Assembly: GCA_963682025.1 (NCBI GenBank)
Contig: OY821517.1
Location: 225,859,205 to 225,923,204 of the forward strand
Source: Cordilura impudica
Taxonomy: Eukaryota > Arthropoda > Insecta > Diptera > Scathophagidae
Reading direction: 5' to 3'
Length of the DNA: 64,000 nt
The position numbers and the translations under genes were made by a program. Positions 43,569-53,649 of this stretch are shown here, in pieces; position 1 is the first letter of the stretch; each line of letters opens with the position of its first letter. The notes under the pieces are model-generated. The model worked only from the letters and a program-made list of their open reading frames with translations, searched no databases and was not told the origin of the DNA.

Positions 43569-44364
43569 TTAATCTGAATCAGAGCTTTCTTCCAACAATA
43601 ACGTAAGCACTTCTGCAGATAAAGCTCCATGCTGGGTTTTTGGAGTTAAACGCAAACTAGCAATGTATGGGTCTGATGAAATAAGCAGTCTGTGCAATAA
43701 ATCTGTATTCGTGTCCACTCTTGATGTTTTTCTGGTAAACAATTCGCGGTAATTTCTTGAATCTTTATTTCTAGACTCTTGCGCTTCTTCGGAAAAATTG
43801 CCAATGGGTAGAATGCAGGAAGAGATTATGTCTTTTCCATGGTACAAAATTTGGTGCACAGTAACTGGCATATTGAACCATGAATATTCCGACAAATAAA
43901 GTTCTATAGTTTCTGTCGTGTAGCGCTGAAATGCGTGTATATTAATGGGGTAACCACTTCCTATACAAATAAGTATTGTGCGAAACCTCTTTATAAGATC
44001 GATATTTATGCCTGTTATATTCGATGTTTTTTCTGCGTCTTTAAAAAATCTTCTGGCAGTATTGCCATCATTAGTGTTACCGGTTTGTTGCTTCGGCATA
44101 TCCACTAAAAGACCCATTTCTTTTTAAAGCTGTCTTGAATTTTTTTCTTTTTTTCAGCTACTTTAGATTTATTGTCCTCACCTGACACATACCATTTTTT
44201 TAATTTCGATTCTGTACGAGATGTGCAGCAAGCATTCCATAAATCTTATATACGCATGTAGAGGCGAAAGGCCTAAAGCAAGCATATTTTCGTCGATTGT
44301 CCGCTCTGATAAGGCACTTAAATTGTTCATGGTTTTTGGTGTAGCACCACACAAATAGCATACT
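43569..44364 (-). pseudogene. Transib transposase, C-terminal half
   Basis: The frame from 44361 reads CYLCGATPKTMNNLS and LGLSPLHAYIRFMECLLHIS. A one-base shift in an A-run near 44120 leads into MGLLVDMPKQQTGNTNDGNT. The next blocks are ARRFF, VHQILYHGKDII and LPIGNFSEEAQESRNKD, then RKTSRVDTNTDLLHRLLISS. The order and spacing parallel the RAG1 core: GNFARKL, FHKTLAHVPEII, the ASEGNESGNK block with the catalytic Glu, and the following R/K-rich helix. The stop is at 43569. In the LHAYIR segment, which aligns with the RAG1 second-Asp region, there is a Tyr; alignment there is uncertain. Confidence 0.75.
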
Positions 44365-44544
44365 TGTATAATGTGTTTAAGTATTTATGTATTGTAGGGG
44401 TGACAACTAAGAGTGGTTAGAACCGGGCCAGTCTTAGGAGGAATTTAGTCATATGCTTTCCTCAAAGCAGTTCACGCGTGCACGCTAGATGCACTTTTTT
44501 CTATGTATAGCACTTTGGCAGTGTAATGCCAGTATTTTTACCCG

Positions 44545-46824
44545 TTGGCAGATTATGCCAGTAAAGTTACAAGTTTACTACAAAAAAGCGGGGACTTAAT
44601 TGGTAGTAGTCTGGCTGGCATATTCTCTGCTTGCCTAAAATTAGCGTACACCCCCAGGGCATGGCAGGAGGCCAAAGTGGTCTTCATACCAAAGCCGGGA
44701 AAGGAAAGCTACGCGAACCCAAAGGCCTATCGACCGATAAGTCTTACATCCTTCCTACTGAAAACCATGGAGCGAATAGTCGATAACATGGTTAAATATC
44801 AAATCCCAAATGAGTTGTTGAAATTCAAACAGCACGCTTATTTAAAGGGACGCTCAGTGGAAACTGCGCTTCATGAAGTAGTTCACCACATCGAAAGATC
44901 TTTTGATCTTAAAATCTTCACCCTAGCTATATTCATTGATATAGAAGGAGCTTTTAACAATGTATCAACCAATACGCTACTCCAATCCCTAGAACAATTC
45001 GACATTGACCGGGATATTAAAGCCTGGATCAGTCACATGCTAGGGAATAGATGGATAAGTTGCGAGGTTGGTGGCATTAAAATAAGAAACAAGGTTTGTT
45101 GTGGGACACCTCAAGGGGGGATTTTATCCCCCCTTCTCTGGGTGACCACTATAAACAGTCTGCTAAGGATTCTAGCCAATAAGGGTTTCCAACCTGTATG
45201 CTACGCAGACGACGTAGCGATACTGTTAAGGGGGAAAGATCCTAGAGATTTATGTAGGAGGGCATCGAATGCACTCGAAATAGCATATGACTGGGCACAA
45301 CCGAGGGGTTTGAATGTGAACCCAGAGAAAACTGAAATATGCCTCTTTACAAGGAAGACGAAAATAATCGACTTTGATGAACCTCGCTTCCAGGGCAAAA
45401 CGATTAGAATCACACAGACGGTGAAATACCTTGGGGTGATTCTCGATAAAAAACTTACTTGGAAAAACCACATCGAGAGCAGGGTTGCGAAGGCTCATCG
45501 TGTATGGGCGATTTGCAGAAGGGCTATAGGCTCAAAATGGGGTTTAAACCCGAGGATGACATATTGGCTGTACACAAGCGTCGTTAGACCTATTCTAACC
45601 TACGCATCCATAGTCATATGGACATCAATGAACAGGAAATGTTACATTAAACCACTCCAAAAGATACAGCGCCTCTGTTGCATAGGAATCAGTGGAGCAA
45701 TAAGGACTACATCTACGAGGGCTTTAGAGAATATTCTATCTATACACCCAATCGAGATTAGAACTAAATATGAGGCAGCTCCGGCCATGTTACGACTAAG
45801 GGTAACAGGGGAATATATCACCGACGACATGACCAGACACCAGACTATTTTAGACCAAATTCCGGGACTCAACACAGTGAACATTAGCTGTGATAGAATC
45901 GCGGAAGTGTCAACAGATATACCCTGCAGTATACGGATACCAGACAGGGAAAGTGTGATGAACGGGAATATTCTACAGAACCTTCCAGGGTCACATTACT
46001 ATACGGACGCTTCTAGTCTGCATGGTAAGACTGGGATAGGTTTCTACGATGGGGACCGTTCCACAGGGGTATACCTCCGTGTTCCGGACCAAAACTCCGT
46101 CTTTCAGGCTGAATTGGTGGCGATAAAGGAATGTATTAGGTATATTAATGCACGGGATTCCCCAAGTTCCGGAGACGTGAAAATATTTACGGACAGTCTA
46201 GCGGCTATCAGAGCGATATCCGCAGACAAAACTAGATCAAGGACTATCCTCGAGTGTAAGGAGGAGATTTCAAACTTCTCCAGAAGAGGCAGACTTGAAA
46301 TCGTTTGGATCCCAGGACACAGTGGTATAATGGGAAATGAGATTGCTGACAAACTGGCCAGGAAGGGATCTTTCCTGGAAAGAGTAAATTTGGAAAACCC
46401 AATACCTTTCAAGTCTCTCAAATTGGAACTGGCAGACTGGGCGACCAGTTCACATGTTTCAATTTGGGAAGAGAATGACGTGGGTAAGGTTACAAAAATA
46501 TTATGGGGTTCTCCCAACGCAACAAGAACAAGAGAGATCCTGAATCTGAATAGGGTAGAACTTAATAGGGTAATTGGCATCCTCACTGGACACTCTGAGC
46601 TGAGGGCTCACCTATACCGTATAGGACGGGCGGAATCAGCCATTTGTAGAGCTTGCGGAGAGGATGACGAAACCCTAGAACACTACCTCTGCTACTGTCC
46701 TGCATTTGCGAGAACAAGGGTCAGACATCTATCCAACGACATCTTACCAGGCCTGACAGGTCTTAGGGGGATAAGCTGGAAAATACTCAAGAAATTTGCT
46801 GATGAAACCGAATTTCTAAGTTAA
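44545..46824 (+). CDS. LINE-D reverse transcriptase with RNase H, open 759-codon frame
   Basis: The open frame covers RT blocks from the fingers on: PRAWQEAKVVFIPKPGKES, AYRPISLTSFLLKTMERI, FIDIEGAFNNVS, CCGTPQGGILSPLLW and the catalytic CYADDVAILLRG. A type-I RNase H follows (YYTDASSLHGKTGIG, EIVWIPGHSGIMGNEIADKL). Last is a zinc knuckle CRACGEDDETLEHYLCYC. RT plus RNase H plus knuckle is the build of the I/LOA-type LINEs. The first ~11 codons belong to the target DNA, so the true N-terminus (endonuclease) is lost by 5' truncation. It has no internal stop. Confidence 0.9.
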   Translation: MADYASKVTSLLQKSGDLIGSSLAGIFSACLKLAYTPRAWQEAKVVFIPKPGKESYANPKAYRPISLTSFLLKTMERIVDNMVKYQIPNELLKFKQHAYLKGRSVETALHEVVHHIERSFDLKIFTLAIFIDIEGAFNNVSTNTLLQSLEQFDIDRDIKAWISHMLGNRWISCEVGGIKIRNKVCCGTPQGGILSPLLWVTTINSLLRILANKGFQPVCYADDVAILLRGKDPRDLCRRASNALEIAYDWAQPRGLNVNPEKTEICLFTRKTKIIDFDEPRFQGKTIRITQTVKYLGVILDKKLTWKNHIESRVAKAHRVWAICRRAIGSKWGLNPRMTYWLYTSVVRPILTYASIVIWTSMNRKCYIKPLQKIQRLCCIGISGAIRTTSTRALENILSIHPIEIRTKYEAAPAMLRLRVTGEYITDDMTRHQTILDQIPGLNTVNISCDRIAEVSTDIPCSIRIPDRESVMNGNILQNLPGSHYYTDASSLHGKTGIGFYDGDRSTGVYLRVPDQNSVFQAELVAIKECIRYINARDSPSSGDVKIFTDSLAAIRAISADKTRSRTILECKEEISNFSRRGRLEIVWIPGHSGIMGNEIADKLARKGSFLERVNLENPIPFKSLKLELADWATSSHVSIWEENDVGKVTKILWGSPNATRTREILNLNRVELNRVIGILTGHSELRAHLYRIGRAESAICRACGEDDETLEHYLCYCPAFARTRVRHLSNDILPGLTGLRGISWKILKKFADETEFLS

Positions 46825-46965
46825 CAGAGGGGTAGATAACCGGATGAACGTAGAGATGTAGAGCGCACAACAAGCCGACCTACTGGCTTAGGTGTATATC
46901 CGGACACAACGGATATGAGCTATGTGTATACATAGCTCCTCTTATCAACCTAACCTAACCTAACC
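44576..46965 (+). mobile_element. LINE-D: 5'-truncated RNase-H LINE with 14-bp TSD
   Basis: A perfect direct duplication TAAAGTTACAAGTT flanks it (44562-44575 and 46966-46979). The 5' end is within the RT region, the usual truncation of target-primed insertion. The 3' UTR (46825-46945) ends in CAACCTAACCTAACCTAACC, a pentanucleotide tail in place of poly-A. The intact duplication and open frame point to a recent insertion. Confidence 0.95.
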
Positions 46966-47508
46966 TAAAGTTACAAGTTGATTCTGATTTATTTTATAAA
47001 AATGTTGGTCTTTTATATGCTAACAATTTAATAATTCCTACTTAATTTAATAATTAGTCATCTCTTTTCAATGCATAACATTCTTTACATACATACCATA
47101 ATTCATATTTCTTTTGCATTGATTTTTGAACATTGGACTCAAGTAGCCAATCAGTTTACATTCAAAAATCAACCCAAATTTTCTCCTCAAAAATTGAGTG
47201 ACATTCCTATTGCTTATTCTTCAACTCAGTTGAAGTTCATTGGCACAATTTGAATCTTTACATATTTGTCACTTTGCTTCAAGTGGAATACAATTACACT
47301 AAGTGACCCAATAATTTATTGTTTCGAAATATGACCCTTTCTGGTATGTATGGAATGTCTGAAAAGAAATGCATGAGTAACTAAAATAGAAACAAATTTA
47401 TATATATAAACAAATAAACATGTGCATGTGCTGAAAATAAACAAATAAACATGTGCATGTACATAAAGTAAACAAATAAAATAAAAACAGATGAGTAGGT
47501 GTGTTACA

Positions 47509-48584
47509 TCACCACACTTGCGATGACGTGTACGATGATAGCGCGTTGCAGACTTTTCCGTCAATCATACATAAAACGAGAGAAGCTCTAACTTTGAAAT
47601 TAAAATTGTCAGTTTTGACGATAGTAGGAATCAAAACTGAAATTTGATCCTGAATGTGATTCACTTCCTTTATAATTACCTCACGTGTTTCTTTTGTAAA
47701 AATAACTTTGATAGGCCGACAATATCTGGTCGAGGATGGAGCTGGGTTTTGCCACAAAATTCTCTTTTCCTCTCTAATCATTGAACAAAGTTGAAGAGGT
47801 ACCATAGATATAGAAAATAAACTTTCATCTGACAAATTTTCATCCGTAAATTTTTGCTTATACCGATTCTGTTCAGCACCATCGCATCCCTCACAGTAAT
47901 ATTATTTGGATAACACAACAGTTTTGACTGCTTTACAAGGTCATAACACGGATATAACTTAGGACTGCAATGCTTTGTGTGCTGCCGTGTTGCCAGATAT
48001 TGGTGTGTTGATAAATTTGCGTCTATTATCATGGCCAGTGCTTTATCCGCTGAAAGCCGCTTTGATTCCACAACACTTAGTCTGGCCTTTTTTGTAATTG
48101 TAGCTCTTGATGGCGAAGCGTTTGCTAATTCCTTCACAAGATCGGCTGCGTCCCTTTTCCCGCAAGATCGTATTTTCAGTTCAGTTGCCATTATCAAGTG
48201 ATCTGTAGATATATTAGATACAAGCTCAATACATTTTCGTTGTTTTGTTATAAGACAACATTCTGAGAATTCCTTTTATTCTCTTCCGACATTGAGACTT
48301 TTTTTTGAAGTTGATGGCGCAACATCAAGAATGAACTCTGCAGCTTGAATTGTTGTTTTAAGCCATAAAGCATTATCATGCATAAATCTGGGACTAACTC
48401 GTCGAGATTTATCCCATCTCACTCGAAAATCGAAGCATAGCTTTCGTAAACGTGCTTTTAACTTTTCACAGTCCACATCTCTTCCAAAAATTGTTAAAAC
48501 GAATCTTAAAATCGCTTCGAACCATTCTGGTTTGATGTTATTTAACCAAACATGAAAAAGTTCCTGGCGCGATATTTTAGACAT
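47509..48584 (-). pseudogene. Transib transposase, N-terminal half with first catalytic Asp
   Basis: The likely start is the ATG at 48584 (MSKISRQELFHVWLNNIK). An in-frame TAA at 48276 is followed in the same frame by CIELVSNISTDHL and KALAMIIDANLSTHQYLATR. After YPNNITV about 35-40 codons appear to be missing. In another frame come CDGAEQNRYKQKF (first catalytic Asp, parallel to the CDGMGDVSEKH block of RAG1), SISMVPLQLCSM, SSTRYCRPIKVIF and MIDGKVCNALSS. It breaks at the ACTTG insertion joint. Together with 43569-44364 it makes most of one transposase. Confidence 0.75.
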
Positions 48585-49076
48585 ATTAAAAAACGATACC
48601 TTTGGGCAAAATATGGACAAGATTTTATTCTTGGAATAAGTTTCGGTAATCTTTTCGATGAAATTCCTTGTGGTGGCAAAGTAGAATCTGATAGAATATG
48701 AAAGTTTTAGTCTATGAAAAGTTTAAAATTTTTAACACTTACTTACTTTTTAGCTTTTTATGAAGCAAAATTATTTAAATACTCCACTTAAAATTTTTTG
48801 AATAATTTATTCAAAATTTTATAGTTGAACTATTGAGATAAAAGAAAAAAAATTTTTTGGAAAAAAAGCACACACGATTTAATTCTAACCACTTTTAATT
48901 CGATGACTTTTGCCAGCTGTCAAACTTGCATTTAAATGCGTTTCAATAACACCTGTTTGATAGCCGTCATCATATTAACAACATTTTTGTGTTACGTTCT
49001 GTGTTTATTTTCGTAACAATAGGATATTTTTCTAAGATCTAGGAACATATGATCAAATTTGAAGCACTTTTTTTTT

Positions 49077-49113
49077 ATTAAGTCCCCCTAGATTGGCAAA
49101 ATCTTACACAGTG
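49077..49113 (-). repeat. Transib right terminal inverted repeat
   Basis: Inward reading CACTGTGTAAGATTTTGCC..; 36 of 37 bases agree with the left repeat. CGGTG follows outside. Confidence 0.9.
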
Positions 49114-49118
49114 CGGTG

Positions 49119-50733
49119 TAGTAGTTGTCCGCTGTGGTTGTAGTTGACAATAATGTTGTTACAGTTGTATTAAAGATGATTGTTGCTTTATGGTGTGTAG
49201 TGGATGGTGTGTTGTTGTTGTTCTTCCAGCTGATTTTTTCTCAGTAGATATAGATATGTTTATATGAGCTTTTTTTTTATTATATTTATTTCTTTTTGCC
49301 CTGTCGCACCAGCTTCTATTTAAAGTTGATTTTGTTGTTAACTTGTATCAATTGTTTTTTCTTTAATTGTTTTTTTTAACTATTCTCTTATTTATATTTT
49401 ATGTATTGTTCTGTTTCAATTTTTATATATATACCAATGTTGTTCTTTATAAACTGTTCTTTATTTCTAAGTTTTTTATATGTACACTTTTTTTATACGT
49501 GAAACTTATGCTATTTGTTCTGTTATAGGTGTACTTTTTTTAGTTTTTTCCTTCTGTTCTGTTTTTTATATATTTTTAACTGTTGATTTTTTTCTGTTTT
49601 TTTCATTTCTGAAATTTTCGTAAGTACACTTTTGAATATTTGAAAGATTTTGTTCTGTTCTGTACTTTTTTTTTGTGTAATTTTTTTGTTTCAATGTTTA
49701 ACTGTTTTTTTTCGTACTTGACTTTTTAAGTTCTTGTTTTTATTGTTAGACAAATTTTGTTTCACAGTTTTAATTTTTCGACAAATTTTGTTTCACACTG
49801 TACCCTACCCTTTTCTATGTTGTTTTCTGTTTTAATTCTAATAGTTTAACAGTTGTTTGTTTTTTGTAAATAAGGTATTTTGAGTATTGTTTTTTTCTTC
49901 AGTTTTCTGGCTTCTTATTTTCAGTGGTTATGTTTTTATGATATTAAAATCGAATAGTTTTTTGTCATTTATAAATATTTAATATTTTCGGTAACATTTT
50001 CTTTGTTAACTTTTGATTTATGTCGAATTTTGATATTTGTGATTTTTAATATTATTTTCAGAAAAATTCTTTAGTCCTTTTAACTAGAGTTTTTGTCAAA
50101 TTATAAATATAATATGAACTTTCTATATTGATTTTTTTTATCTTCTTTCTTGATTTCTTAGTTATATTTTTGATTTTCCAGTTTTGCACATTATATAATA
50201 ATTTTTGCATTATTATAGAAATTTTTTTTTTTTTTTTTAATTTTAGTTAAAATTTTAAGTCCAAGAAATCAATTAAGCACAGCACCAATATTTTCTTATA
50301 TACATAATAAGTAGCGGGATTTTTTTTGTGTTTTAATATAGTAGATTTGTGTATCTGAGTTTAAGTGTTTTTTATTTTTTTTTCTTTTAATTAAATGTTA
50401 AGATGTTTCTGCTTCAACTTTTTTCTTCTATAGGTATTTATTTTTTTTTTGTACTATATTATTCTTTTTTGTTCTGCATTTGCAAATTTAATTGTTTCCA
50501 AATCGCTTTTTATTGTCAATCACGTACTATGTTTTTTGTTTGTTGGTTTATGTTAAATGTTTAATTAAAAAAAAAAAATATGATTTTTTCCGGTATTTCA
50601 AGTTTGTCTTAGTTTTTTGTTTTTTCTTTTTTTCCATGTTTGCAATATTTGTTAATTTTTGTTTTGTACTTTCAAATTAAATTTTTTTTCACTTCAATTG
50701 TTCTTGTTTTTTTTCTGTATTTAAAGTTTTTTT
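49119..50733 (-). other. 412-like element leader, A-rich on the minus strand
   Basis: A 1.6-kb stretch of T-runs and TTGTTCTG-like words on the + strand with no frame. It follows the primer-binding site, where a long A-rich leader is expected, and ends at the Transib target duplication. Confidence 0.55.
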
Positions 50734-50987
50734 TTTACGGTCGCCATATAATAAGACAAAAGCCGTGCGATTAGTTTTATGGCCAAGTACTGGCTGTTTA
50801 TTCTATATGTTCATTTATCCTAAATTAGCTTACTTATATCTAACTTATGCTACCGTGTGAAAGTGCAAGAGAAGCAAAATACATTGTTCATCGCTTGATA
50901 TTGTGTGGACAATTTAACTCTTTAAAATATGAGTATCACGTTACCATACAGAAGGTACGGTAGTGATGATTAGTCAAATACACTACA
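50734..50987 (-). repeat. 412-like element 5' LTR and primer-binding site
   Basis: LTR 50987-50747 (241 bp; minus strand TGTAGTGTATTTGACTAATC to GTCTTATTATA). TGGCGACCGTAAA follows directly (50746-50734), complementary to a tRNA-Arg 3' end. ATGT duplication lies at 50988-50991. Confidence 0.9.
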
Positions 50988-51065
50988 ATGTCACGATGCC
51001 CACATTAAGCCCATCGTTGTTACCTTATCGAAGAATATTCCTGCTTTATCATGACTTGATCCCAA
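50988..51065 (-). pseudogene. Env-like remnant, N-terminal fragment
   Basis: About 25 codons (GIFFDKVTTMGLMW..) similar to the start of the mature part of insect retroelement env proteins. It is in frame, across the ATGT duplication, with the env frame at 33290. A stop lies just before the joint. Confidence 0.5.
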
Positions 51066-51475
51066 TGATATTGATCCATGATATAGAAGGTAAATTGAAA
51101 TCGCCTACAACAAAAATTGTATCGTTTGGATCAACAAGTAGTGAAACCGATTTGATAGCTTCAGCATGTATATTGTACATTAGTTCACTAGAGTTAGGAG
51201 GTAAGTAAGAGCAGGTGAAGTATATTTTTTTGCATCTAAGCTTAATGACAACACTGACAAATTCAATAGTTGAAGAATTAATTGGAGAAAGAACTTCAGA
51301 TGGGAAAAGACATGAGACTGCAATAAGAACTCCTCCCCCATTACGGTCTTTACGATTACATCTATAAATTTGATACTTATTACATAGAATTTCAGAGTTA
51401 AAAACATCATCCTTCTGCCAAGTTTCGGTGAAAATAACAACGTGATGATTGAAATCAAAATCATTTGAGGTGTCT
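51065..51475 (-). pseudogene. LINE-A' endonuclease fragment
   Basis: Frames alternate between ETWQKDDVFNSEILCNKY, KDRNGGGVLIAVS, CSYLPPNSSELMY and VVGDFNLPS, the same blocks as in LINE-A (22839-23316). The first ~25 residues are replaced by mariner DNA. One or more frameshifts. Confidence 0.75.
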
Positions 51476-52267
51476 TACAAACGAACAACGCTTGCAAGTT
51501 ATTGAATTTTATTATCAAAATGCGTGCTCTGTTAAGAAAGTTCATCGCGCGCTTCTTCCATTTTATGGTCAGTTTAATCGACCCACTGAAGCGGCTATTC
51601 GGGAGTCGATTTTGGAGTGAATATCAGCCAGAAGCATTGGAAGAGCTACCAATGCATCCAGAAAAAGTCACAGTTTGGTGCGGTTTATGGGCTGGTGGCA
51701 TCATTGGACCGTACTTCTTCAAAGATGATGCGAATCGTAACGTAACTGTGAATGGTGAGAGATGATATCCAACTTTTTTTTGCCCAAAATGCAAGAGCTT
51801 GACTTGCATGACATGTGGATTCAACAAGACGGTGCCACATGCCACACAGCACGCGCAACAATGGACTTATTGAGAGGCGAGTTCGGTGAACATTTTATTT
51901 CACGTTCGGGACCGGTCAATTGGCCGCCTAGATCGTGCGATTTAACGCCTTTAGACTATTTTTTGTGGGGCTATGTTAAAGCTCATGTCTATACAGACAA
52001 TCCCGCTTCAATTGACGCATCGAAAGACAACATTGAAGCATTTATTCGTGAGATACCGGCCGAAATGTTGGAAAGAGTATGCCAAAATTGGACTAAGCGG
52101 ATGGACCATTTGAGGCGCAGTCACGGTCAACATTTGCATGAAATAATCTTCAAACATTAAATTATATGGACCGTACATCGATTCAAATAAAGATTTCATG
52201 CATTTTTCTGAATTTTATGTGTTTTTTTTTTGGAAAACTTTCCTATAGCTCTTAAAAAATCACCCTC
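51466..52267 (+). mobile_element. Mariner DD41D (rosa-like), copy 2, deleted
   Basis: The same family as 20661-21533, in + orientation here. The 3' inverted end (ATAGCTCTTAAAAAATCACCC) is at 52243-52266 followed by TA. The frame at 51762-52160 keeps WIQQDGATCHTARATMDLL, CDLTPLDYFLWGYVKAHV and a complete C-terminus (HEIIFKH). The upstream part (51502-51765) joins N-terminal sequence to RFWSEYQPEALEELP, so the segment with the first catalytic Asp is deleted. The 5' inverted end and start codon are missing. The GAGAGATGATATCC joint lacks bases and shifts frame. Confidence 0.85.
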
Positions 52268-52279
52268 TATTTATGTGAT

Positions 52280-53550
52280 CGACAGCATTTTCATTCAGTT
52301 TTTGGAATTATTGATTTGACGTGGTGGAAGTTGGGCAATATGGTTCTTTCTTGGATTTTCTTTAAATATGTATTCCCGAACTAATGTATTATTAGGCCAG
52401 AAAGCAGGATCGACAACTTTTTCAAAAAGATCGAATGGAACAGTAAGTTTAAAAGATGTAATACTTTGAGAATATGAAAATTTATTTGTTACGATATCGG
52501 CTTCATGATTGAGTTTTGATTTAATATAGTAGGTAATATCATCAGCGGTGGGATGACTTTTAATTGATTCGTGACAACATTGTTAGTATTTTTTATCTTT
52601 ATCTTTATTTTTATTTCTTGATGACTTTCGACGTTTTGGAGATGAATGCGGAGAAGAATTTAGATTGTTTGAATTCATCAAATAGATTTCCGTATGCAGA
52701 TATTTCATTAGATAGTACTGACATTTTCTGCTGAATATTAATAAAAGTATTTTATGTACTTTGAAAAAAGCGAAAGAATTCACCACCAACTTGTTGACCA
52801 CCATTGCAGCACCAGTGTAGGCCCTTGGTAGTAAGAAGAGCTTCAGCTACCAGCGTTTTTAGTCCACTACACTTAAAATGACATAGTCAATGACAAAGCC
52901 AACAAACCACCATTCTTTCATTGTAAAATACAGCTTTTGTTTAAACATTTGGTTGAATCAGCCATGGTCATTTCTATGGTAATATTAATTTGACAAAGTT
53001 AACAAATATAACATAGAAAACAGAGATTTTACAAAATATATTTAATTATATTATTCTGTAATTAATAAAAATTAGATTTAGAATTGTTTGTTGAGTAGTA
53101 TTTGGATAGTTAGAGTTAATGCTATGTGTTGTTGTTGTTAAAAAATTGAAAAAGAGATTAGTTGTTTGTTCGTTATTATTATTATTGCAAACAGGTTCTA
53201 AGTGTTGTTATTGTTAAATGTATGTTGTTGTTGAACGGAGAGTATGCACTTGAATGATTGTTTATAATTATTGTTTACTTATTTGAATGTGGAACTATTG
53301 TTGTTATTATTTTTAACTAAGATTTGACTATTTTCTTTTATGCTTTGTTCTATTGAATTTGTGATTTGTATGTCTGTAATTTTAATTTGATTGATTTTAG
53401 TCATTTAAAAAATTGTTTATTACAAATTAAATAATTTAATAACTTTATGAAATGAAAATAATACAGTTTTAGAGCTATCTATTACAGGCTTATTTTAATG
53501 ATAATCACAGATCACAATTTAATTTAAATATAGGATTATAACACAAATTT
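52280..53550 (-). pseudogene. LINE-A' ORF1 and 5' UTR
   Basis: Near 52970-52800 a decayed PHD-like Cys pattern is seen. Near 52560-52310 the C-terminal domain (DDITYYIKSKLNHEAD, then PFDLFEKVVDPAFW) aligns block for block with LINE-A ORF1. Stops and frameshifts interrupt it. From 52980 up to 53550 the sequence is non-coding with TGTTGTTGTT tracts like the LINE-A 5' UTR. Confidence 0.7.
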
Positions 53551-53649
53551 ACGGAGCAAAATATTTTAACAACTTGATGACACCGACGATTACACGTTAT
53601 TATTTATTATATTATTTTCATCTCTAATTGTACATGGCTTGTTCGATTT

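Larger units (their letters stand above)
44367..47515. mobile_element. Unidentified ~0.75-kb insertion carrying LINE-D
   Basis: The Transib transposase frame breaks after ..SSQV at 47516 and resumes with CYLCG at 44364. ACTTG is present at both joints (44362-44366 and 47516-47520), a 5-bp target duplication. Without LINE-D and its duplication the insertion is about 746 bp (44367-44575 and 46980-47515). It begins TATAATGTGTTT and ends TTACATCACCAC. No clear inverted ends, LTR ends or frame were found, so its class is unknown. A solo LTR would fit the 5-bp duplication and length, but TG..CA ends are not evident. Confidence 0.6.
43163..49113 (-). mobile_element. Transib-type DNA transposon (RAG1-like transposase), inactive
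   Basis: The terminal inverted repeats are 37 bp (43163-43199 and 49077-49113) with one mismatch. The left starts CACAGTGTAAG and the right, read inward, CACTGTGTAAG. A perfect 5-bp, GC-rich duplication CGGTG lies outside both ends (43158-43162 and 49114-49118). A CAC start and a 5-bp GC-rich duplication are the marks of Transib and of RAG-mediated transposition. The minus-strand transposase has RAG1-like blocks. A 3.1-kb insertion (LINE-D in an unidentified 0.75-kb piece) splits it. The target is the 412-like element. Confidence 0.8.
33291..50987 (-). mobile_element. 412/mdg1-like Ty3/gypsy element, split by BEL-2 and Transib
   Basis: Two direct LTRs (33291-33535 and 50747-50987) are about 94-95% identical and flanked outside by the same 4 bp, ATGT (33287-33290 and 50988-50991). 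Next to the right LTR the minus strand reads TGGCGACCGTAAA (50746-50734), a primer-binding site of the tRNA-Arg type used by 412/mdg1. Next to the left LTR it reads GAAAAGGAAGG, the polypurine tract. RNase H and integrase lie at 42345-40938 and continue at 33725. Gag, protease and most of RT are missing. BEL-2 and the Transib are inserted inside. Confidence 0.85.
51061..53562 (-). mobile_element. LINE-A family, second copy (5' half), with mariner copy 2
   Basis: Minus-strand parts equal to LINE-A: a 5' end with ACGGAGCAAAAT (53551-53562), 5' UTR, ORF1 remnant (52970-52280) and endonuclease (51465-51065). The copy stops in the endonuclease after a VVGDFNLPS-like block, so the RT is absent. A mariner sits between ORF1 and the endonuclease. 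Identity to LINE-A is moderate, so it is a related but older copy. Confidence 0.75.

Noticed and set aside
44545..44577. Start codon of the 759-codon frame as the true start of a gene
   Set aside because: The first ~11 codons are target DNA outside the 14-bp duplication, so the ATG is accidental and the protein is 5'-truncated.
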